Shown here: one piece after another, positions 53,553 to 62,462 of the stretch
Layout: each line of letters begins with the position of its first letter
How positions within the stretch are numbered: the stretch's first letter is position 1
Source: Novosphingobium decolorationis
GTDB lineage: Bacteria > Pseudomonadota > Alphaproteobacteria > Sphingomonadales > Sphingomonadaceae
Assembly (NCBI RefSeq): GCF_018417475.1
Contig: NZ_CP054856.1
Location: 124,001-188,000 of the forward strand
Direction: 5' to 3'
Length of the DNA stretch: 64,000 nucleotides
Notes under the pieces: generated by a model
Databases searched by the model: none
Told to the model about the DNA's origin: nothing
Seen by the model: only the letters and a program-made list of their open reading frames with translations
Made by a program: the position numbers and the translations under genes

Positions 53553-55687
53553 TGGCCTGGGACAGTCCCGATATCTGGACCACGATCGCGATTGCGCTCG
53601 ACCTGACCGGCGCCATTGCAACGGCGGCCGTTGGCCTCTCGCTGTGGCCGCGCCGTCACCGGCTTGCCGGGGCAGGCGGGGCCGCGCTCGTCGCTTTGGT
53701 CCTGACCTCGTTGTGGAGCCTTTCGGTCGCGGCCGTTGCGGTCGGGACGGTGCCGCCGATCCTGGCATCGGTGTGCGAGACCGCGCGCAACATGGGCTGG
53801 CTCCTTGTCGTCTTTCGCCTGTTCGGCGGCGATGGACGCGACACCACGCTGGCGCCGATCCGCCCTGTCGTCATGGCGCTGTGCTTTGTCGAGTTGCTGC
53901 ATCTGGGCATCGACTATGGGCTGGGGACCTTGCCGCTGCCGCTTGAACTGCGAAGTCTTGCCTTCGAATTCAATGTCCTGTTCCGGCTCCTGGTGACAGT
54001 CGGGGGGCTGGTTCTGGTCCACAATCTCTACGCGGGTTGTTCGCACGATGCGCGCCCGGCGCTTCGCTGGCCGACGATTGGTCTCGCCGTGCTGTGGGCC
54101 TTTGACCTCAACCTTTACACGATTTCATACCTCGCCGGGTCCTGGCCGCGCGAAGTGGCGGCCCTGCGTGCGGTGGCGACGGTGATCCTGGCGATGTTCA
54201 TCGGACTTTCGGTCGCGGCCAACCGGGACGAACTGAAGATCCGCCCTTCGCGTGCGGTCACGTTCCAGACCTTCTCGCTGCTGGTGATCGGGGCCTATCT
54301 GGTGGGTATGGTCGCGGTTGCGCAGTGGCTGTCCTATGCGGGGGGCAACTTCGCGCGCCTGCTCGAACTCGCCTTCCTGACCCTCGCCAGCGCGATTGCC
54401 TTGGTCGTCCTGCCCTCGCGCAAGCTGCGCAGCTGGCTCAAGGTAACGCTGGCCAAGCACTTCTTCCAGCACCGCTACGATTACCGCGAGGAATGGCTAC
54501 GCTTTACCCGCACCATCGGCAGCGGGGGTGAGAACGCCGCGCCGCTGGGCGAACGCGTGGTCAAGTCGGTGGCGGACCTCTTCGAGAGCCCCGCAGGACT
54601 TCTCCTCGCACCCGGTGAGCAGGGCGAAATGACGCTCGCAGCACGCTGGAACTGGCCCGAGATCGAGGTGCCGGGGGTCGCAATGTCGCTGCAGGGCCAG
54701 TCTTACCTTGAACGCACCGGCTATATTGTCGATCTCGACGAAGTGCGCGGCCGCAGCGCAGCCCCGGGAGCGGACACGGCATTCGAGATCCCGGAGTGGC
54801 TCCTTGCCGATGCGCGCAGTTGGGCGGTCATCCCGCTCGTCCACTTCGAGCGCCTGGTCGGCCTTGTGGTGCTTGCCCGGCCGCAGTTCGCGCGCACCTT
54901 CGACTGGGAGGACCTTGATCTCCTGCGCGTCATCAGCCAGCAGGTGGCGAGCTACCTTGCGGAAAATGCCAGCCAGACTGCCCTGGCCGAGGCCAACCGG
55001 TTCGACGACTTCCACCGCCGCATTGCCTTTGTCATGCACGACATCAAGAACCTGGCGAGCCAGTTCAGCCTGCTCGCCCGCAACGCCGAACTGCACGCCG
55101 ACAAACCGGCCTTTCGCGCCGACATGCTGGTGACCTTGCGCAATTCCTCGGAAAAGCTGAACGCGCTGATCGCCCGGCTCGGGCGCTATGGCACCGGCGC
55201 GGTCGAGAAGCTGGAGAACATTCGCACCCGCGACGTACTGGCCTCGGTCGGAACGAGCTTTGCAAGCAGCGCGCAGTTCGTGGCGGTGGATTCGCCCGAC
55301 CTGGCGATCACCGCCAACCGCCATTCGCTCGAGCAGGTTCTGGTTCATCTCGTCCAGAACGGGATCGATGCAAGCGATCCGCACAGCCCGGTCTTCCTCT
55401 CGGTCGTCGCCGATGGCCTCCATGCCCGTTTCGAGGTGCTCGATTCCGGCTGTGGCATGTCTGCCGAGTTCGTGCGCAACGGTCTGTTCAAGCCTTTCGT
55501 GTCAACCAAGAGCGGAGGCTTCGGGATCGGCGCGTACGAGGCGCGCGAACTGGTGCGCGCGATGCGCGGGCGGCTCGACGTGGAATCGCGCGAGGGGCTG
55601 GGTTCGCGCTTCGTCGTGCGTATCCCGCTCAGCGAGGCGACCAATCTCTACCAGAACCTCACGAAGAATGATCAGAAAGTCGCGTGA
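53549..55687 (+). CDS. prsK: PEP-CTERM system histidine kinase PrsK
   Basis: The 712-residue protein has eight or more N-terminal membrane helices up to about 300, then a GAF domain (to about 480), and a kinase core with the phospho-acceptor His near 497 in FVMHDIKNLASQFSLL. HATPase motifs LVQNGIDASDP, GCGMSAEF and GFGIGAYEARELV follow. It should phosphorylate PrsR, encoded next with a 1-bp overlap. In the known system this pair controls exopolysaccharide and PEP-CTERM genes. Two consecutive ATGs are possible starts. Confidence 0.93.
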   Translation: MMAWDSPDIWTTIAIALDLTGAIATAAVGLSLWPRRHRLAGAGGAALVALVLTSLWSLSVAAVAVGTVPPILASVCETARNMGWLLVVFRLFGGDGRDTTLAPIRPVVMALCFVELLHLGIDYGLGTLPLPLELRSLAFEFNVLFRLLVTVGGLVLVHNLYAGCSHDARPALRWPTIGLAVLWAFDLNLYTISYLAGSWPREVAALRAVATVILAMFIGLSVAANRDELKIRPSRAVTFQTFSLLVIGAYLVGMVAVAQWLSYAGGNFARLLELAFLTLASAIALVVLPSRKLRSWLKVTLAKHFFQHRYDYREEWLRFTRTIGSGGENAAPLGERVVKSVADLFESPAGLLLAPGEQGEMTLAARWNWPEIEVPGVAMSLQGQSYLERTGYIVDLDEVRGRSAAPGADTAFEIPEWLLADARSWAVIPLVHFERLVGLVVLARPQFARTFDWEDLDLLRVISQQVASYLAENASQTALAEANRFDDFHRRIAFVMHDIKNLASQFSLLARNAELHADKPAFRADMLVTLRNSSEKLNALIARLGRYGTGAVEKLENIRTRDVLASVGTSFASSAQFVAVDSPDLAITANRHSLEQVLVHLVQNGIDASDPHSPVFLSVVADGLHARFEVLDSGCGMSAEFVRNGLFKPFVSTKSGGFGIGAYEARELVRAMRGRLDVESREGLGSRFVVRIPLSEATNLYQNLTKNDQKVA

Positions 55688-57063
55688 TGAGTGATACTGC
55701 CGCAAAGTCGCTGCCCAAGCTCCTCATCGTCGAGGACGATGCCGGGCTGCAGGCGCAGCTCAAGTGGGCCTATGAGGACTTCGAGGTCATCGTGGCGGGG
55801 GACCGTCCCTCGGCGCTTGCCCTCCTGCGCTCCGAGGCACCCGACGTGGTGACGCTCGACCTGGGGCTGCCACCCGATCCCGATGGAACGAGCGAGGGTT
55901 TCGCGGTTCTCGACGAGATCATGGCGCTCAAGCCCGACACCAAGGTCATCGTCGCCAGCGGCCATGGTGCGCGCGAAAGCGCGCTCACCGCCATCGCGCG
56001 CGGGGCCTACGACTTCTACCAGAAGCCCGTCGACATCGATGCACTGGGCCTCATCGTGCGCCGTGCGCTCCAGCTCCACCGGCTGGAGGAAGAGAACCGG
56101 CGCCTGTCCTCCAAGGTCGAGAAGGAGGAGAAGGTGCTGGGGCGGATGATCACCGCTGCGCCCGAGATGCTCAAGGTTGCGCGCACCATCGAACGCGTCG
56201 CCAACACCAATGTCTCGGTCATGCTGCTGGGGGCGAGCGGGACCGGCAAGGAATTGCTCGCACGCGGCCTGCACGATGCGAGCGACCGGGCGCGCGGCGA
56301 GTTCGTGGCCATCAACTGCGCCGCGATCCCCGAGAACCTTCTGGAAAGCGAGCTGTTCGGGCACGAAAAGGGCGCCTTCACCGGCGCGGTCAAGACCACG
56401 CCCGGCAAGATCGAGCAAGCCGGGGGCGGGACCCTGTTCCTCGATGAGGTTGGTGACATCCCGCTCCAGCTGCAGGTCAAGCTGCTGCGCTTCCTGCAGG
56501 AGCGCGTGATCGAGCGGGTGGGCTCGCGCGAATCGATCCCGGTCGACACGCGCATCGTGTGCGCCACCCACCAGGATCTCGATGCGATGATCGCCGATGG
56601 CCGCTTCCGCGAGGATCTGTACTATCGCCTCGCCGAAATCGTCGTGCGCATTCCCAGCCTGGCGGAGCGCCCCGGCGATGCGACGCTGCTCGCCAAGACC
56701 TTCCTCGCGCGCTATGCGGCCGAGATGAACCCCAAGGTGCGCGGCTTTGCCAGCGATGCTCTGGCCGCGATCGATGCCTGGCCCTGGCAGGGCAACGTGC
56801 GCGAGCTGGAGAACCGGGTAAAGCGCGCGGTGATCATGGCCGACGAGAAGCTCGTCTCGGCCAGCGACCTGGATCTGGCCGATCCCGACGAGCAGGTCAT
56901 CAATGCGCTCAACCTCAAGACCGCGCGTGAACAGGCCGACCGCAAGGTGATCCGCCATGCCCTGGCGCGCAGTGAAGGCAATATCTCGAGTACGGCCAAG
57001 ATGCTCGGGATCAGCCGTCCCACGCTCTATGATCTTCTCAAGCAGTACGACCTGCAGCCCTGA
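55687..57063 (+). CDS. prsR: PEP-CTERM-box sigma-54 response regulator PrsR
   Basis: The 458-residue NtrC-type activator has a receiver domain with LIVEDDAG and phospho-acceptor Asp in TLDLGLP, a AAA+ domain with GASGTGKE (Walker A), the sigma-54 contact GAFTGA, GGGTLFLDEVGD (Walker B), and a Fis-type helix-turn-helix (SSTAKMLGISRPTLYDLLKQYDL) at the end. It therefore needs RpoN promoters with -24/-12 elements. I found none of correct spacing in the window, so targets may be elsewhere. Confidence 0.94.
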   Translation: MSDTAAKSLPKLLIVEDDAGLQAQLKWAYEDFEVIVAGDRPSALALLRSEAPDVVTLDLGLPPDPDGTSEGFAVLDEIMALKPDTKVIVASGHGARESALTAIARGAYDFYQKPVDIDALGLIVRRALQLHRLEEENRRLSSKVEKEEKVLGRMITAAPEMLKVARTIERVANTNVSVMLLGASGTGKELLARGLHDASDRARGEFVAINCAAIPENLLESELFGHEKGAFTGAVKTTPGKIEQAGGGTLFLDEVGDIPLQLQVKLLRFLQERVIERVGSRESIPVDTRIVCATHQDLDAMIADGRFREDLYYRLAEIVVRIPSLAERPGDATLLAKTFLARYAAEMNPKVRGFASDALAAIDAWPWQGNVRELENRVKRAVIMADEKLVSASDLDLADPDEQVINALNLKTAREQADRKVIRHALARSEGNISSTAKMLGISRPTLYDLLKQYDLQP

Positions 57064-57070
57064 TGGCCCG

Positions 57071-58873
57071 ATGACGGTGGGAAGAGGGACGTGGGGGCGT
57101 GCCGCGCTGGTTTCGGCGCTTTTGGTGCTGTGCCCGCTACCCGGTAGCGGTGAGGGCCGCGGGCAGGAGCCGGTGGCCCCGTCCGCCCTCATCGGAGAGG
57201 CGCGCGCGGCGCTTGCGCGCGGAGATGGCATTGCGGCCGAAATGAAACTGCGCGCCGCGCTCGGGAATGGCGCCCCGCGCGGCGAGGTCGCGGCCTGGAT
57301 GGGCGAGGCCTACCTCGCGCAAGGGCAGCTTGCCAAGGCACGGTCCTGGCTGGAAGAGGGTGGCTTTGCGCCTGGCAGCGCCGCACGTGGCTGGCGCGCG
57401 CTGGCCCGCCTCGAGCAGCTTTCGGGCCATTTCGAGGCGGGGCAGGCGGCGTTCGCCAAGGCGCGCGCGCTCACCCCGGACGACCCGGAGCTGTGGGTCG
57501 AGATGGGGCGGCTGGATTACGTGCGCGGGGCCCACATGGAGGCCATTGCCGCGGCCGACCATGCGCTGGAACTGGGGCCGCACAACGCCCGGGCCTTGCA
57601 GTTCAAGGGGCAGCTCGTGCGCGATCGCTATGGCCTTGCGGGTGCCTTGCCGTGGTTCGAGAAGGGCATCATGGCAGCGCCTTCGGACGTGTCGCTCCTG
57701 CTCGATTACGCGGCCACGCTGGGCGACCTGGGGCGCGCGGCGCAGACGGTGACGGTTACGCGGCGGGTGCTCGAACTGATGCCCGGCAACCCGCAGGCTT
57801 ACTACCTTCAGGCGGTGATCGCCGCGCGCGCCGGAAACTTCGAACTGGCGCGCAGCCTGCTCACGCACACCGAGGGCCAGCTTGATATGGTGCCCGGTGT
57901 CCAGCAGCTTCGCGGCGTGGCGGAACTGGCGCTCGGCAATCCGCAGACCGCGATCGAGGCTTTCGAGGCGGTGCTGCGCCAGCGGCCCGACAGCCGCCGC
58001 ACCAAGGACCTGCTCGCCCGCGCGATCTATGAGGCTGGGCAGCTCCGTTTTGCAACGATGCGTTTCGGGCCGGACATTGCCCGCGACGAGGCTTCGCCCT
58101 ACCTGCTTACGCAGGTCGCGCGGGCTTACGAGGTCCTGGGAAATCGCCAGAAGGCCGGCGAACTGCTCGACCGCGCCGCGCGCCCGGCGCAGGCGCAGCT
58201 GCGCGTTGTCGGACGGGGTGGGCCTATCGGTCGGCTGCTTGCGGAAGGGCAAGGGCGTGCGGCCGAACGGGCCGCCGAGGCGATGCGCCAGGACAGGCCC
58301 GGATTCTTCGACAGCCAGGCGCTCGCTGGCGATGTCCAACTGGCACTGGGCCATCCTGCCGCCGCGCAGGAACGTTATGCCCTTGCGACAAGAGTGCGCA
58401 TGCCCCCCGGCCTGTTCCGCCGCCGCGTGGAGGCCTTTCTCCTCGCTGGCGATCCGAAGGGCGCGCAAGGTCTGGTGCAGGGCTATCTCGACCAGAGCCC
58501 GCAGAGCCGGAGCGCCCTGCGCGCCGCGGCCGGGCTGGCGATGGCGAGCGGGGACTATCTGCGCGCACGCGCGATCCTGACCTGGCTGCGCGAGAACGGC
58601 GGCGCGCGCGATGTGCGCCTGCTCTGCGACCTGGCCCTCGTCGAGACGGGGCTTGGCCATAGGCAAGAGGCGCGCGAGGCTGCGCAGGCGGCCTACCGCC
58701 TCCAGCGCTTCAGCCCGGACGCCGCGCAGGCGCTCGGCTTTGCGCTGGCCGTTTCGGAGGAGGCGCCCGGCACCGCCCGCGCGCTTCTCGCCAAGGCGCG
58801 CAGCATGGTCGGAGAGACCCCGCTCATCGCCGAGGGCGAAGCGCTGCTGGACGACGTGCCGAACGCCGGGTGA
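57071..58873 (+). CDS. Tetratricopeptide repeat protein of the prs locus (PrsT-like)
   Basis: The 600-residue protein starts 7 bp after prsR. A signal peptide-like N-terminus (WGRAALVSALLVLCPLPGSG) is followed by at least nine TPR-like helix pairs (for example LARLEQLSGHFEAGQAAFAKARAL and WVEMGRLDYVRGAHMEAIAAADHALELGP). Position matches PrsT, but PrsT proteins of the TIGR02917 group are near 900 residues and lipoproteins, and there is no lipobox here. It probably acts as a periplasmic scaffold in polysaccharide synthesis or PEP-CTERM handling. It converges on panB with 12 bp between stops. Confidence 0.8.
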   Translation: MTVGRGTWGRAALVSALLVLCPLPGSGEGRGQEPVAPSALIGEARAALARGDGIAAEMKLRAALGNGAPRGEVAAWMGEAYLAQGQLAKARSWLEEGGFAPGSAARGWRALARLEQLSGHFEAGQAAFAKARALTPDDPELWVEMGRLDYVRGAHMEAIAAADHALELGPHNARALQFKGQLVRDRYGLAGALPWFEKGIMAAPSDVSLLLDYAATLGDLGRAAQTVTVTRRVLELMPGNPQAYYLQAVIAARAGNFELARSLLTHTEGQLDMVPGVQQLRGVAELALGNPQTAIEAFEAVLRQRPDSRRTKDLLARAIYEAGQLRFATMRFGPDIARDEASPYLLTQVARAYEVLGNRQKAGELLDRAARPAQAQLRVVGRGGPIGRLLAEGQGRAAERAAEAMRQDRPGFFDSQALAGDVQLALGHPAAAQERYALATRVRMPPGLFRRRVEAFLLAGDPKGAQGLVQGYLDQSPQSRSALRAAAGLAMASGDYLRARAILTWLRENGGARDVRLLCDLALVETGLGHRQEAREAAQAAYRLQRFSPDAAQALGFALAVSEEAPGTARALLAKARSMVGETPLIAEGEALLDDVPNAG

Positions 58874-58885
58874 GAGGAGACCCGC

Positions 58886-59761
58886 TCAGCTCTTGCGGGG
58901 CTGGTAGGTCTGCTCGGGTCCGGGAAAGCTGCGCGCGCGCACTTCGCTTGCGTACGTCGCCGCCGCGGTCTCGATTTCCTCGGCGAGATTGGCATAGCGC
59001 TTCACGAAGCGGGGCACACGCTCGAACAGGCCGCACATGTCCTCTGTCACGAGCACCTGCCCATCGCATTGCGCCGAGCCGCCGATGCCGATAGTCGGGC
59101 AGGCGATGGCCTTGGTGGCGGCAATCGCGATGGGCTCGACCACGCCCTCGATCACGACCGCGAAGGCTCCGGCCGCGTCGAGCGCCCTGGCATCGTCCAC
59201 GATCTTCTGCGCCTCGGCTTCCGAGCGTCCGCGCGCTTTGTAGCCGCCTAGCACGTTGACCGCCTGGGGGGTGAGGCCGACGTGGCCCATCACCGGAATG
59301 CCGCGCTGCGTCAGGAAGGCGACGGTTTCGGCCATGGCCTCGCCGCCCTCCAGCTTGATCGCCGCGCAGCCGGTTTCCTTCAGCAGGCGGGCCGCGTTGG
59401 CAAAGGCCTGCTCGGGCGATTGCTCGTAGGTGCCAAACGGCATGTCGACGACAACCGCGGCGTGGTAGCTGCCCCGCACGACGGCGGCGCCGTGGTTGAT
59501 CATCATCTCCAGCGTGACGGGCACACTGGAGGACAGGCCGTAGATCACCTGGCCCAGGCTGTCGCCCACGAGCAGGAGGTCGCAGTGCGCATCGAGCAGC
59601 TGCGCCTGGCGCGCGGTGTAGGCGGTAAGCATGACGATGGGCTCTGTCGTGACGCCATCGTCCTTGCGGGCGCGGATGGCCGGGATCGTCAGCCGCTTCA
59701 TCGGCGCGGGCGTGGGATGGGCACGGCTGGTCGCCGTGTCGAGCTGGAACGTCGTGGACAT
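58886..59761 (-). CDS. panB: 3-methyl-2-oxobutanoate hydroxymethyltransferase
   Basis: This 291-residue enzyme of pantothenate (hence CoA) synthesis transfers a hydroxymethyl group from methylene-tetrahydrofolate to alpha-ketoisovalerate. Signatures are [32 protein letters not shown] (Mg-binding Asp), [22 protein letters not shown] (catalytic Glu) and [14 protein letters not shown]. panC and panD are not adjacent. The start with [25 protein letters not shown] is slightly longer than usual; MKRLT 20 codons in would also fit. Confidence 0.95.
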   Translation of the reverse strand: MSTTFQLDTATSRAHPTPAPMKRLTIPAIRARKDDGVTTEPIVMLTAYTARQAQLLDAHCDLLLVGDSLGQVIYGLSSSVPVTLEMMINHGAAVVRGSYHAAVVVDMPFGTYEQSPEQAFANAARLLKETGCAAIKLEGGEAMAETVAFLTQRGIPVMGHVGLTPQAVNVLGGYKARGRSEAEAQKIVDDARALDAAGAFAVVIEGVVEPIAIAATKAIACPTIGIGGSAQCDGQVLVTEDMCGLFERVPRFVKRYANLAEEIETAAATYASEVRARSFPGPEQTYQPRKS

Positions 59762-59940
59762 GGCCTCTCCTTTGGTGTGCCCGTTATGTGCTGCGCCTCC
59801 TAGCGGGAGGTGAAACTTGGCGCAAATGGCATGTTTTGCGCGGATTCCTGTTCAAAGGCCGTCCTTATGGCGCTTGCAGCTATTGCCTTGCGCGCGCCTT
59901 GGACTAGCTTGCGCCCATCAGCGAATTCAGGGATCCACGC

Positions 59941-61491
59941 ATGTTTGGACGCGTCAAGCCGCTCGACGCCATTTTGGCGACGGCGGAAAAGAAATCATTA
60001 CATCGCTCGCTCGGGGCCATCCAGCTGACGCTTCTGGGCGTCGGCGCGATCATCGGCACCGGTATCTTCGTTCTCACTTCCGAGGCCGCGCAGAAGGCGG
60101 GGCCGGGCATGATGTGGGCCTTCGTCATCGCCGCTGTCGTGTGCGGCGTGGCGGCCCTGTGCTACTCGGAGATCGCCTCGATGGTGCCGGTCTCGGGCTC
60201 GGCGTACACCTATACCTACGCGGTCATGGGCGAACTGCTGGCCTGGATGGTGGGCTGGGCGCTCATCCTCGAATATGCGGTGGCCGCCAGCGCCGTTTCG
60301 GTCGGCTGGTCGGGCTACTTCGTGGGCCTTCTCAACAGCTGGGGCATTACCTTGCCCCATGCGATCTCGGTCGGGCCCTATGCGGGCGGTATCGTGAACC
60401 TGCCCGCGCTCCTGATTGCGCTGCTGGTGACCGCGCTGCTGATGGTCGGCACCACGGAAAGCGCGCGCGTCAACGCCGTGCTCGTGGCGATCAAGGTGAC
60501 CGCGCTCACGGTCTTCATCGTCCTCACGCTGCCTGTCATCAAGGGCGAGAACTTCGAGCCCTTCATGCCCAACGGCTGGTTCGGCAACGGCCAGGGCGCG
60601 GGCCTTGGCGCGGTGGGCGCGGCGGCCTCGATCTTCTTCGCCTATGTCGGCTTCGACGCGGTCTCGACCGCGGCCGAGGAGACCAAGAACCCTCAGAAGA
60701 ACGTGCCCATTGGCCTGATCGGCAGTCTTGCGATCTGCACCGTGTTCTACCTGCTGGTTGCCGCAGGCGCGATCGGCGCCATCGGCGCGCAGCCGGTTTC
60801 GGGCCCCAACGGCGAGATCCTGGCGCCCGGCACCTCGATGCTGGCCGACCAGTGCAAGAGCCTTGTTGCCGCCGGCACCGAGCCGCTCGTCTGCTCGCGC
60901 GAGGCGCTGGCCCACGTGCTGCGCGCGGTGGGCTGGGAGCGCGTGGGTGACCTCATCGGCGTGGCCGCCTTCCTGGCGCTCCCCTCGGTCATCCTGATCA
61001 TGCTCTTTGGTCAGACCCGCATCTTCTTCGTGATGGCGCGCGATGGCCTTCTCCCCGAGAAGCTGGCCTCGATCCACCCCAAGTGGAAGACCCCGCACAT
61101 CGTGACCATGATCACCGGCGTTGCTGTCTCCTTCTTCGCGGCCTTCCTGCCGGTGGGCCAGTTGGCCGACATCTCGAACTCGGGAACGCTGTTCGCCTTC
61201 TTCATGGTGGCCCTGGCCGTGCTGATCCTGCGCCGCACCCAGCCCGACCGTCCGCGTCCGTTCCGCACGCCGCTGGTATGGGTGGTTGCTCCGCTGGCGG
61301 CCGCAGGCTGCTTCGGCCTGTTCCTCAACCTGCCGTTTGAATCGAAGATGGTTCTGCCGGTATGGGGCGGCATCGGGCTCATCGTCTACTTCGCCTACGG
61401 CTACCGCAAGAGCCATGTCGGACGCGGCCTTGTCGAGGTCCACGAGAGCGACGCCGATGCGCCGCCGCAGCCGGTCCCGCCGATCGACTGA
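59941..61491 (+). CDS. APC superfamily amino acid permease (cationic amino acid transporter type)
   Basis: This is a 516-residue inner-membrane carrier with 12 or more helices. The first helix carries GVGAIIGTGIFVLTSEAAQKAGPG, the substrate-binding break of the APC fold. Helix 6 has FFAYVGFDAVSTAAEETKNPQKNVPIG and FGQTRIFFVMARDGLLP follows, as in the YhdG/CAT-type subfamily. The exact amino acid transported is not clear. Preceded by a 179-bp gap and followed by a clear terminator, it is monocistronic. Confidence 0.93.
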   Translation: MFGRVKPLDAILATAEKKSLHRSLGAIQLTLLGVGAIIGTGIFVLTSEAAQKAGPGMMWAFVIAAVVCGVAALCYSEIASMVPVSGSAYTYTYAVMGELLAWMVGWALILEYAVAASAVSVGWSGYFVGLLNSWGITLPHAISVGPYAGGIVNLPALLIALLVTALLMVGTTESARVNAVLVAIKVTALTVFIVLTLPVIKGENFEPFMPNGWFGNGQGAGLGAVGAAASIFFAYVGFDAVSTAAEETKNPQKNVPIGLIGSLAICTVFYLLVAAGAIGAIGAQPVSGPNGEILAPGTSMLADQCKSLVAAGTEPLVCSREALAHVLRAVGWERVGDLIGVAAFLALPSVILIMLFGQTRIFFVMARDGLLPEKLASIHPKWKTPHIVTMITGVAVSFFAAFLPVGQLADISNSGTLFAFFMVALAVLILRRTQPDRPRPFRTPLVWVVAPLAAAGCFGLFLNLPFESKMVLPVWGGIGLIVYFAYGYRKSHVGRGLVEVHESDADAPPQPVPPID

Positions 61492-61516
61492 GCCTGCGCA
61501 CTAGGTTTCGAAACAG

Positions 61517-61547
61517 GAAAAGGGGGCGTTTCGGCGCCCCCTTTTTC
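61517..61547 (+). terminator. Rho-independent terminator of the permease gene
   Basis: AAAAGGGGGCG pairs with CGCCCCCTTTT around a TTTCGG loop, with a T run continuing, 26 bp after the permease stop codon. Confidence 0.93.
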
Positions 61548-61595
61548 GTGCGGGGAGGGAAATCGCGGTGGCGATATCCCAAGTGTGCGCACAGG

Positions 61596-61604
61596 TTATC
61601 CACA
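61596..61604 (+). promoter_or_regulatory. DnaA box TTATCCACA
   Basis: A perfect match to the DnaA box, next to the palindrome TGTGCGCACA (61584-61593), lies about 95 bp before the imuA start. A second CTTGC-N5-GCAAG inverted repeat is at about 61619-61633. It could couple the SOS mutasome operon to replication initiation, or be a stray box. Confidence 0.5.
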
Positions 61605-61637
61605 CGCATCTCCACATCCTTGCGCACAGCAAGGCGA

Positions 61638-61666
61638 TTGCAAACGCGCCTAAATGAGAACATAAT
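61638..61666 (+). promoter_or_regulatory. imuA promoter (-35 TTGCAA, 17 bp, -10 CATAAT)
   Basis: TTGCAA at 61638-61643 and CATAAT at 61661-61666 are separated by 17 bp. The -10 hexamer lies inside the LexA box, which fits repression by LexA. Confidence 0.6.
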
Positions 61667-61672
61667 AAGAAC
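61658..61672 (+). promoter_or_regulatory. LexA (SOS) box GAAC-N7-GAAC
   Basis: GAACATAATAAGAAC is the reverse-strand form of the alphaproteobacterial GTTC-N7-GTTC LexA site. It overlaps the -10 hexamer of imuA and lies 25 bp before the start codon. A further GTTC follows at 61676. Confidence 0.85.
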
Positions 61673-61697
61673 ATTGTTCCCGTAACGGTGTTCTGCC

Positions 61698-62456
61698 ATG
61701 ACTTCGCATCCGCCCCTGTCCCTGCCGACCGCCACCGAGCTTGGCGCCACCCGTCTGGGCGAGCAGCAGGGCGCGCGATGGACGCCGGGACAGGCAGGGG
61801 AAGCCACCGCGCATGGTGAGATCTTCGCTTCGGGCGATGAGGGCGCGGGCGCCGCGCTGGCCCTTGCCCTTGCGCTTGATCGCCAGCAGGCCCGCGCGCC
61901 CGATCCGCTGGCCGACACGCCCGATACGCGCATGTGGCTCTGGGTGCAGGATCGCAAGGCCCTGGCCCGCAGCGGACGCCCTTACCGGGCCGGGCTTCCC
62001 GAGAGCTTGCGCGACCGCCTGATCCACGTCGCCGTGAAGAGCCCGGAAGATGCGCTCTTCGCGCTTGAGGAAGGGCTGCGCTGCCGCGACCTTGCCTTCG
62101 TCATCGGGGAGATTTCGGGCAATCCGCGCGCGCTCGACATGACCGCCTCGCGCCGTCTTGGTCTTGCCGCGGAGCGCCACGGTGTGCCGTTCTGGCTGGT
62201 GCGGTTCGATGCCCGGCGCGACTTGTCTTCGGCGCGGATGCGCTGGGAGGTTGCCTCCGCGCCATCGCTTGCGCCGCGCTGGAACGCGCATGCACCCGGC
62301 GCGCCGAGCTGGCAGGCGCAACTCTTTCGCGCGCGGCGCCATCCTCCGGGCCAGTGGCTTTTGCGCGGGGATGGACGGCTGGTGGCCGAAACCGGCGGCG
62401 CGGCTCCCGAACTGCAGAACACCCTGGCGCGTGCCAAGGGAGGCGGCGGGGCCTGA
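61698..62456 (+). CDS. imuA: ImuA, accessory protein of the SOS mutasome
   Basis: This is a 252-residue protein of the ImuA/SulA-related RecA-like family, with AHGEIFASGDEGAGAALALALAL near the start and MWLWVQDRKALARSGRPYRAGLP. ImuA, ImuB and DnaE2 form the error-prone repair complex found in many bacteria without UmuDC. The LexA box overlapping its promoter and the imuB gene 6 bp downstream support this call. It lacks an evident intact Walker A, as usual for the family. Confidence 0.87.
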   Translation: MTSHPPLSLPTATELGATRLGEQQGARWTPGQAGEATAHGEIFASGDEGAGAALALALALDRQQARAPDPLADTPDTRMWLWVQDRKALARSGRPYRAGLPESLRDRLIHVAVKSPEDALFALEEGLRCRDLAFVIGEISGNPRALDMTASRRLGLAAERHGVPFWLVRFDARRDLSSARMRWEVASAPSLAPRWNAHAPGAPSWQAQLFRARRHPPGQWLLRGDGRLVAETGGAAPELQNTLARAKGGGGA

Positions 62457-62462
62457 GCCGCC

